From Oegoconia quadripuncta (Eukaryota > Arthropoda > Insecta > Lepidoptera > Autostichidae), in NCBI GenBank assembly GCA_949316235.1, contig OX438742.1, positions 35,532,853 through 35,596,852 on the forward strand: a stretch of DNA of 64,000 nucleotides, in the 5' to 3' direction. Below, piece after piece: positions 22,932-33,400 of this stretch. The position numbers and the translations under genes are program-made. Below the pieces are notes generated by a model. That model worked only from the letters and a program-made list of their open reading frames with translations, made no database searches and was not told where the DNA came from. The first letter of the stretch is position 1. Each line of letters starts with the position of its first letter.

Positions 22932-23988
22932 GATTTAAAACATTTGTTTGTAGTAATTTTGTTTTGTAATATAAATCAAAATAAAATACACGAACGAGTC
23001 AAATCTTGTAAATAAAGTTAAATTTTTTACGCTATCAGCATTATGTGTGAAAAAAGATGACAAATATATTTGTCAGTATTTTTGTATGGAAAGAGAGCAC
23101 CCATTTCAGTCTTTGCTACTATTTGTACAAGTGAAAATACAACTTATTCGCAACGTCACTGGTCAAGTGCCAAAATTGAGGTGCCAACATTTTAAGCATA
23201 AAATATATTTTTAAAGAAAATGTGAACTGTGCTATTGCTCAGGCAAAAGAAACTAAGCTATCCGCCCAAAAGAGCAAGTAAAGGTTTTTATAATATCGTA
23301 AGACCGAAATATCAATCGAATGGCTAAGCCAAGTTTATTTTATCTTATCAGTTTATGACAGAGTTTATGGCAGAGTTGACAGTAAAATGAATAAAGTTCT
23401 ACGATTATCAGTAGGTTTGGTCAACGTGGTATATATTATTTCTCTCATGTCCTCAAATAATTATTATTGTAATTTCATTCTTCATTTATTTATATTGCAC
23501 ATGGTAAACTTCCGGATTTATGCCTTGTCGTTGCTGCTGTTTCCATGAAAAAATAAGGCAGCAGTGATACCAACCGAAAATTATGTTTACGTGTCTTGTA
23601 TGTCATTTAGCAAAATGTCATGGAATCTATGAATTTTGTTAAACACAAAAATCTTAACCCAGTCAAGGTTTATTTAGGCCCTCACATTTTCCCTATGATT
23701 GGTATGTTCATGGAAAAATAATATTAAACTATCAATTATATAGCTACTTCCGATTGAAAGTTGTCTATCGAGTAGTAGTACTAGCTAAAATAATTTGACT
23801 TTACCAATGTATATTAGAATTTTAAGATTTTTATTAATTTAACGGTAAATTATTACTGCTGGCTGTCGACACTTTTAAACCAGACGCCGCCGCCGCCGAT
23901 CACTTCTTTGTTTATCAACACACACATCTAGCGTCTGCTTATACCTATACAACTTCATTTATTTTAGGGAAGAAATAAATCCATAACC
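22932..23988. promoter_or_regulatory. shared Rlip / Golgin84 head-to-head 5' region
   Basis: The start codons of the two divergent genes lie 1057 bp apart, so this interval must hold both 5' leaders and at least part of both promoters. A GC-rich spot with a GCCGCCGCCGCC run lies near 23885. No convincing TATA box was seen near either gene. A TTTATTTTAG acceptor-like site at about 23958-23967 suggests that Golgin84 may have a 5'-UTR intron. No recognisable transposon was found here. Confidence 0.5.
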
Positions 23989-24400
23989 ATGTCGTGGTTC
24001 GCGGACATCGCTGGGAAGGCGGAAAATTTGCTCAAAAATTTTGACGAGCAAACCGGTGTGGTGCTGCGAAACCATAACGTGATAAAACCAAAAAAATACG
24101 ACCGTCATGAATTCGTCCAAGCCGAGCCAGCTTGGGGTCAGAGAAAGAGACCAATACCACGCAACTTGAAGAAAATTCCAATAGAAACCAGACCTACCTA
24201 TGTGCCTAGTAGAAAATCCTCTCCAATGTCACATAACTCCCCGCCAGTTAGAGATAATCATGAATACACAGGCAGAAGTTCACCAAAAAGTAAAAAATCT
24301 CCACCAAAAAAGTTATATACCCTGAACAACGCACCTAGGACTTTAGTGGGTGATATGCAAGATGAGATCATTTTAAACGACTATGGATTGAAACACAGGA
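23989..24400 (+). CDS. Golgin84: Golgin84 coding exon 1
   Basis: Start codon and the conserved N-terminal motif MSWFADIAGKAE, then a basic head rich in Ser, Pro and Lys (SPKSKKSPPKK). Donor GTAAAT after the codon for H-R, phase 1. Confidence 0.94.
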
Positions 24401-27400
24401 GTAAATATCTTTATGCTTTTATTTTTTATTTCTCTTTTACTGTTACAATATGAAGTAATCATACATTCACGATATCACAGTAAGTACTTATTTTGTACTC
24501 ACTAATGACAGTGTGGATATATCAAGACAAAAATATAATGTCCTTGAGAACTATGCACGGATTTCTCAAAACCCTTGCATGCTTTTGTGTGTAATACGTA
24601 TGAAGCAGTTACCAGAAGTGAGCAAAACAACTTAATACAATATTCACAGGCAGTAAGTAGTTAGTAATGAATTCGTCAGGTTTTTATGTACTCTTACTTA
24701 TACTTATGAAATACTTCTAGGGTATAGCTTACCAGCAGATCTTGAAGGCATAAGTAGTGAAAATTTGATCTACAGGATGGAGAATTTGGAAGTTGAGAAT
24801 GCTATGCTGAAAAATGAACTCAATGTGATAAATAGAGAGGTGTCAGGTCTGCTTGACAGACTGCGAAAAACTGAGGATGGTGAGAATTTAGTTAGCAGTA
24901 ACAGAGGTACAAACAGGTAACAAGAGTATTTAGGTGGATTGGTTAATTTTATAATTTAGTTCATTGTGTGTTGGTAATTTTATAGTTGTATTTAAATTTG
25001 TGTGAGTATTTATTGCCTATTGATATTAATCACACATTCTGATATGGGTCAATGGTACATGAGAGGTCATACCACTATATTTTAGCTCGATACTTATAAT
25101 ACTATTAAAATATTTTGAGAATGGAATAAATCTGAATTAATAGTTAGACATGCATTTAATCAGCCTCTAAATATTTGTGAAGACGCTAATTTGTAGAGAA
25201 CCATAGTTTTTGAGAAAAGTGTAAGTGTTTAGGAATACACTCGATTCTGACACTTCGGCAGCCACTACCACGGCACGCTCACCTCATGCATTTTGGTCAC
25301 TACTTGCCTAACGAAATAAAAAATATGGAGCATGTGGATAATTCCCGTTTGTACAATATACAATGATGTAATCAAAATGATATAGTTTTTCCTTTCAGAG
25401 GTAATAGTTATTCACTCATTGATAATTATAAAAACAGTTACATATTCTCAAAAGGCTTATAGTACCACATACAAAATAGTTTATTATCCAGACCAGTTTA
25501 ACCATAATGATATTAGTTTTTAGGATTCTCTTAATAGCCAAATTTAATAATTCACCTGTGAATATATAAATCTGAATAAGAAACCACTTGTCTTCGCTTA
25601 CTTAAAGCTGGTACTTCAGTTCCAAAATAACAAATAGAAAAAGTAAAACAAAGGTAAGGTTAATATGTTAAATGATAGTAAATGGATCTACAAACTACGG
25701 CAGGTATTGCAACTTGTCACTATGTCTAGAGTTTGTAAACTACGAGAAAGCCTTCAATTTGTTCAATACCTGTGCGGTGTACTATTGGCAAATTGACATG
25801 TTCATACAATAACACCTCTATGTTGACCCGAGTACTGGAGCAGAGCACAAAGGCAATTCCACTACAATGCAGCACTACATCCTTCACGGCCAGTTTCGGC
25901 ATCCTCATCAATGGCGAGTCATTGATTCATGGCAGAATTTATGGATGACTCGACACTATGCTTGAAGATCTCACTCAAGTTTCCCAATAGGTGGCCTAAA
26001 CGATAATTATGGTGAAAGCCTGTGTTATGTTCAAATAATTTCAGCTGGGAACTCCATTCTCGAAATTGTAGGCGAGTTGCAGGTCCAACTTCGAGAAAGA
26101 GGCCAATTGTGGAATCCAACTTGGATAGAAAGCATTCGGGAAACTGGCCAACTCTTCTTATCCAAAATACGGCAGTGGTTGAAGACGAAAGTCTTTAGTC
26201 AATGTGTGTTACGAGTGACTATTTATGGCACTGAAACTGGTCTCTCAATATGGGCCTCATGAAGAAATCTGTAGCATAACGAATGTCATTGACAAAGCCC
26301 ACTGAATTAGTAAATTAAAGTGGCAGTGGGCAGAGCACATAACCTGAAGAACTGATGGAGCCGTGTGGCATACCTTAAACTTATTTCGCCCACAATGCCG
26401 CAGCCAGCTGATTTCCTTATTTTGATTTGATTTCCTAATTCACAGGCAATAGTGTATCGCTCTCCCTCTCAAGTAAAGGTGTAGGCAAACAGCACCACCC
26501 AAACCAAGAACCACATGACGGGCAATAATTCCTACGCATTTCACTTCTGTGTGAGGCACGGGACTATTGCTTGTGTATTGTGAACATGGGCGGTCGACTG
26601 CGAAATTGTGGGCGGAATAAGAGGTATTAATTAATGACGACATTGTTCAATTGTACAAAAGGGAATCAGTCAAGCATGCTAGAAATCGAGAAGCGCACGC
26701 AAACTGGCATGATAATTTCTAGTAATGTATCACATAATATGCTAGTATCAACATTCACACGATAGCGTTTGCTTGTAGTGAATGAGTCTACATGCATTAT
26801 GCATGCGTAATTTAGAACTTGTGTGTTTGTACCTTTATTAGTACAGTCGGCCACAGACTAACCTCTTATAAGAATTCCGAATTTGAAAATAAACTTTGAT
26901 CAACTGAGATAATCTCTATTCATTTCTTGGCGACCTGGTGCCGACTGTACAGTGGATAGTATTGCTAGCCTAATCTTTATTTTTTAAATTAGAACCAATT
27001 ATTTCTTTACGTATCAGCAGAACTTAGCCAAACCAATTTGAAGCTAGAAAATACCGAGGTGGAGAATGACAGAATAAAAGTTGAAAAGGATACACTGATG
27101 TCCCAGTTAGCTGAGCTGAAGGTTCAGATAGAAAATATCAGTTTTGTTGAGATCAAAAATTACAAGGATAAGATTCAGAATTTGGAGACTGATGTTACCG
27201 TATTACAAAGCAGGAATACGGAGTTTGAGGAAATGTGGGTATACCTTTTGGATTTATTGAACATTTACTATGTCCATCTGACTCATAGGCTATCTATAAC
27301 TCCGCTATCTTTGCATTAACTTTAATAAAGCTATACTGGGAGGTGTTATGTGAACCACCACCCTAGCTCTCCATTATTCAAATATTATCTATATTTTTGG

Positions 27401-30400
27401 TCTATTCCTGAAAATGCCCTTTTTGTCGTGTACTTCGTATTGGGTACCTATCGTCAGGGCACTATGGACATCTAAAGTCATTCTAACCACGATAAAAAAA
27501 ATCTGAAGAAATCAAGATCGTAGCGGACATTGCTTTTATGATTACTCTCTTTGCTACTTTAAATAAACTATTAGTAAAATTCTCAGTTCGATTTAAAAAC
27601 AAAGCTGTTAAGAAGAGTTAAATTCCCTGTGTTGTTATTAACTTTTATTTGTTTAATAGCCTAATATTTTGAAATTCCTTACGAACACATTGTTAGAATT
27701 GTTTGCTATTTTTCCTTATATCTATATATATTTTTCATATTGCGCCCATAATGCGAATGGTAAAGTCATTTATTTAAAAGTTTAAGAATTCGAAGCGTCG
27801 GTGCCTCAGCGGTTGAAACGGGGTCTACCAAGTTGGGAGGTCCGATTTCGATTCCCAGGCAGGCCATGTACCAATGAGTTTTTGAATTTAATTACTTATG
27901 TGCATTGCTCTTAAATGGTGAAGGAATACATCGAGAGGAAACCTGCATACCTGAGAAATAAAAATTCTAAGGTCTGTGAAGTCCCCAACCAGTATTGGGC
28001 CAGCGTAGTGGACAGGCCTATACTCCCTCATTATGCGAGGAAAGGCCTATATCCCTGCAGTGAGATGTTTCCGGATGATAAGAATTCGTATGTACTGTAT
28101 AAATACGTCAAAATGAAACTTGAGATTTCGGCATCTCGCGCTATCTTTTTCTCTTGAGTATGCAAAGTATAGCCAAACTGAGGATGAAACGTCTTTATTG
28201 GCATGCTGTCTAAAATGTAAATCAGGGAAATTCGCTAATGAATTCATGTTGGCGAGTGAAGTCAAACTGCGTTTTCGTATCTGGCGAAGTAGAACGGAAG
28301 CGACCATTTCATCAGACGCACAAGATATGTAAATAAATAGTCTGTTCGTTTGTGTCGCACGAGAGTTTTTATTTCTCAGGCATGCAGGTTTCCTCACGAT
28401 GTTTTACTTCATAGTTTAATAGCAGTCGGATAAATTCACATAAGTAATTAAATTTAAAAACTCACTGGTACATGGCCTGCGTGAGGATCGACCCCGCACC
28501 TCCCAAATTGGGATATCTTTGTCTATCGCATTGTAGCTCCGAAACGGCTGACCCAATTTGAAAATGTTTGTTGGAAATCGGTTCAGCTGTTTATATATAA
28601 AAGATATTTAACACGTTCCGGGACACATCACCAGACAAAATATTAGTTTTATTGTTATCGCGTCAAGAGGCACGATGTGGCCCGGAAAGTGTTAACAGTG
28701 ATTTGTTTATCTATAGATTATGTTTTTATAGTCTCGAGAAAGTTTTCTAAATTTTGAAGAGATTGAATTTTAAATAGAATCGCTGCTGCTCAAAAGTATA
28801 GTATAGTCAGTTTAACAATAACGTAAATGAGTGTGTAATTAACTTCTGTGCCATGCATGCTGGTACAAGACCATTTCCTGCCCTAAACTTTAGTCCAAAC
28901 TTTTATAAACATTTTATTATTGCAATTATGTTTAGTACTCGTGAACTTGACATATTGTAAAAATTCGTAGTATATATTTTAATGCTTCCTTATTATGCAC
29001 CCAAAAACTGTATGAAATATCCCAAATTATACCTTTGTGCACTGTTATGTTTATTATAGTGCCGTGGTTTACATATACACTTTCAGACAAACATTTGTAC
29101 TGGCCTAGTACTACTGACACAACGATCGCCTAGGCATTCAATCGAATGCCTAATTTAACCATCTGCCTAGAACATATAATATCTTGCTCTAGCATGTTAT
29201 ATTAGTAAAATCGTTGCCAGTCTATAATTTTTTTGTTAGGCAATATGTTTCAAACTTCCTAAACGCCGAATGTGATTCTGAAATAACACGTGGACATTCC
29301 ATGAGATTTTAGAAGAGAAAGAAATGCTTTTGATATAGTCTTTATTAGTTTTAAAAGTAACTGAAATAAGTTTAGATTACTTTTATTATTCTCTTTCGCA
29401 CGATACATAACTTCTCGTTTTTTGAGTTTGTTTCAGAATGACATATGTGCATGTAAAGCATAAACGGCTATGTGCTTCCGCGGAAAGTTTCTCCGATAAT
29501 TCGACCACGTAAAACGACTTGTGTCGTTTATCCAAATTTTTCCACCTTCGGGTTCGTGGAGAAATAGTTTCGCGGTAAGCCCTCAGGTTTTAATCGATTT
29601 CATTTCGACATTTTTAAATGATCGCCTGGAGTTTCCATCGTAATATCGAAGGACCCGTGTTTATAAATCCGAGCTCAAGTTTCGAATAATCTCTTTAATA
29701 AAATTAGTTGGCCAAAGATGGTTAAATTCATATTTTTACATCGAGAAAGGGATTAGTAACATAAATCGTGATAGACTTGAGGTTATTCTGTAATACAGGC
29801 CTAATAGTCGGCCACGAATTATCGCGCGACTTGATCACACACAGAACTTATTTAAACAAAAACAATAGGATATATATTCATGTGTTTTATTTTCACACCT
29901 ACTGAAATTAGAAAGTAGCGTATTCCGATCAAATATATTTGGGAAAGTGACTGGCACACATTCTCACAAGATCACTTTAATTACAAAGCAGGGTTTTTTT
30001 ACCTTGTGCTTATATCATAATTATAGATACGTAAGCAACATTATATTTTTTGTGCCTTTTCAGGGTAAAACAATTAAATGACAAGACAACAGAAAATGAC
30101 TCAAGTAAAAAAAAATTAGAAAATGAATTACGTCATGCGCAATCTACTATTAACGACCTTCATGCAGACTTGGACAGATCAAACTCAGAATGCAAACGCT
30201 TAGAGAAGGACTGGGAAACTTATAAACACCGAGTGAAAAGCATGCTGGGCGCTAAAGACAAAGAAATAAAGGCTCTGCAAGAAGGTCTGAATCTTACGGA
30301 AGATACGAAAATATTAGTAGAGCAGATTGACAATTTAAAGTAAGTATTATTCGGCGTTTTACTACGAGATCTAGTCGCTTTGGATATCTATGGGGAAACC

Positions 30401-33400
30401 CATGTTCAATAGTGGACGCCCTGTGGCTGATATGATGATTATTAATAAAAAATCAAATGTGTATTTCATAAATAGACAGATGGATTGGGTGAAAGAGGAT
30501 ATAAGTAAGAATGGAATAAACATTTATGAGATTATTGGAATACTTATAATCAATTAGATGTATATAACATCACATATTATGTCTGTTGTATGCTTAAATG
30601 TATGACTCAAGGCAGCTAGTTAGTAACAAGTATTCTTATCTACTACGCTACATGTTTTGACCACATTTCCATCCACTTTAACATTTGCACGTGAATTATA
30701 AGTCATCACCGAAAGCATAAAAGTGATGGGTTTCACACTATAAAATCTTGATTTACAATATGTTTTACTCAAATTCCCTATTTTCCCTAAAATAATTGTG
30801 TTGTTCAGAGAAGAGCGGGAGGTACTATCCGAAGCGATAACTCGCGTCCGCGGGGAGTGCGAGGACATGAAACAGTATATGGGCACGCTGGAGTCGCGTC
30901 ACACAGCCGCCGAGCGAGTGGTGGTGGCCTTGAGAGACGCACTGAAAGACGAACGAGCGGCTAGGAATAGGGCCGAGGCGCAGTGCAGTGCTATGACCAA
31001 GGTTGACTATTTTTTTTTTTATTTAAAAACATAATGTCAAAATTGTGGATCTGTACAGCTTGGCTAAAAACAGTAGAAAAAAAATGAGGGCGCTGTTTGT
31101 ATCGTAACACATAAGCTTCACCGCCCATGTTAACATAACTTTCCATGTAAAATAAATGTAGTGGGATTCTTTACTGTTTTCTACTCTTTTTGGTGAGGCT
31201 GTAATAGCAACAACAGACTTATGGATTTACCGAGAGCCATACATAAATAACTCTGTCGTTGGTGCAAAGCTCGCCCTAATGCGCAACCGCATTGCCCACT
31301 ATGGTGATTAAGTCCTTCGTTGAAAATTTAAGCAAATCCGCGTCGTGGGAGCGGAGTCACGCTAGTACTATAAATTCCCTGTGTTGTGTACTTCGAAGTC
31401 GCACATGGCTCGTGCGGTGAAATTATCTTCAGGAAATTCTGCGAAGCGGTGATTAATCGAAAAGCGCATTCTGAAAAATTTATTTGTGTCCGATACAAAT
31501 TTTGGCGATGTAGAGTCCTGTGCTTAGGCTTCTTTTTTACCCATACTTTGTTTCTTCTTACAGGAACTAAAATCAATTCAAATCGAGACGGGCCAGACGA
31601 TTGCCAGCCTACGGACTGCATTGCGCGACAAAGAGCACGAGCTTAATCGCGCTAGAGAGAGCATATCCACAGTTCGGACAACAGACACGAGCGCCCTGAA
31701 TGTAGCCGACTACGACGTCAGCCGCGATAGCATAGACAACGAGCAATTGTACCATTTGACACAGAAACTCATTGTGAAACAGGGGAAGATTGATTCATTG
31801 TTGGCTGATAACAATATCTTGCGGATACAGCTGGAGAAGTTAGAGGTGAGGTTACGTGTTGTACGTATTGTGATGTCTCTCTATTACATTATCACCACGA
31901 GTGATCTTTAGTGTAAGCGTAATAATTCAACATTCTATTATTGGCACATCAAAGTAGTTGCTCGAAACTCAATTTTATCACCGTATCGGCATACGGTATA
32001 AAGCCATACGCGTTTATGAAACTAAACATGGTTTTCCCAACTTTTTTATAAATAAATAAATAAATATCCTTAGACATACACACAGCGCCATCTAGTTCCA
32101 CAGTAAGCAACTATATGCTTGTGTTGTGGATACCAGATGGTTGATATACTACATAAATACATTTTTTTGTAACTAAATACTTATTAAAAACATCCATAAC
32201 TCGGGTACACATGTCCGTATTCATCACACAAACGTATGCCCCTAGCGGGATTCGAACCCGCAACCTTTTAGTATAGTGGTCAGAGTTGCTAGCCACTACA
32301 CCAAACAAGTCGCCGCTATGACTTCTTTTTTCCCTTTAAAAGAGCTTGCTTTCTTTTCATTTTCAACTACGCGTTACAACCTCATGGCTTTCGTGTCTGT
32401 ACATCTTTATTAATAAAAACAGTTCATCTAGCAAACGAAATGGATTTTGATTAATATCAAGATCTTGAGCTGCCCAATAGCTTATTACTCTCCACACTAC
32501 TGTGAGAAGAAATCTTCAACGGTGTCCTTTATTGTACTTATCTGAATGAACATTATTCTATCACAACAATACACACTATCATTTTGGATAGGTAATCGAG
32601 TCATAAATAATTAATGTTAGAATTCGATACCTGAAAAATCAGTGTTTAGCTCAATGAGCAATCTAATATACTGAGTTATGACACATTTGTACGATTGCAG
32701 CACACATATGGTTTAGTGTTACAAAATTATGATAGAAATGTATGTGTGTGACTGTGGAGAGAAATAAAGGCTATTTATCTATCTATTTTTGTTTTAGGTA
32801 CCTATTTGTTTTTAGGAATATGTGAAGAGAAGTGTTACTCAAAATTGAAAGTATCATGTAACCACCATGTCGTGCATTAAAATGCAACTAAGGGATTGTG
32901 AGATTCGTGATGATAACAGCGTACTGGATCTTGGATAACTTCTAACCCTGGAAAATTAATTCTTGAGAAATGAAATATTTATTCATAAGAGTATGGTCCA
33001 ACAATACAGCGCGTTCGCATATTCTGCCATTTATGGCGTGCAAATGTCATTGTCTTAAATCATAATATTAAATATATAGGAAACTATTAAACAAGTCAAA
33101 TTCGTATTAATTATTAACGATAAATTAATTCAATGTCAGAAAATAAATAGAAAATAAAAAGAAAAATAAATTACTTGTCTCTCAGAAATTCCGATACTGA
33201 ATAATAACCCTTGTCTAGAAAATATGCAAACACATGCTTTTTAAATATTTTACCAATTTTATTTTTGAATTCATTAGGTAAATGATTATAAATTCTAACT
33301 GCCATACAGTACACGCTTTTACTAAAAACTTGAAGTTTTTGTACTGGGACATACAATTTGTACTCATAACCACTTCTACATATTTTATTGAGTAACATTA

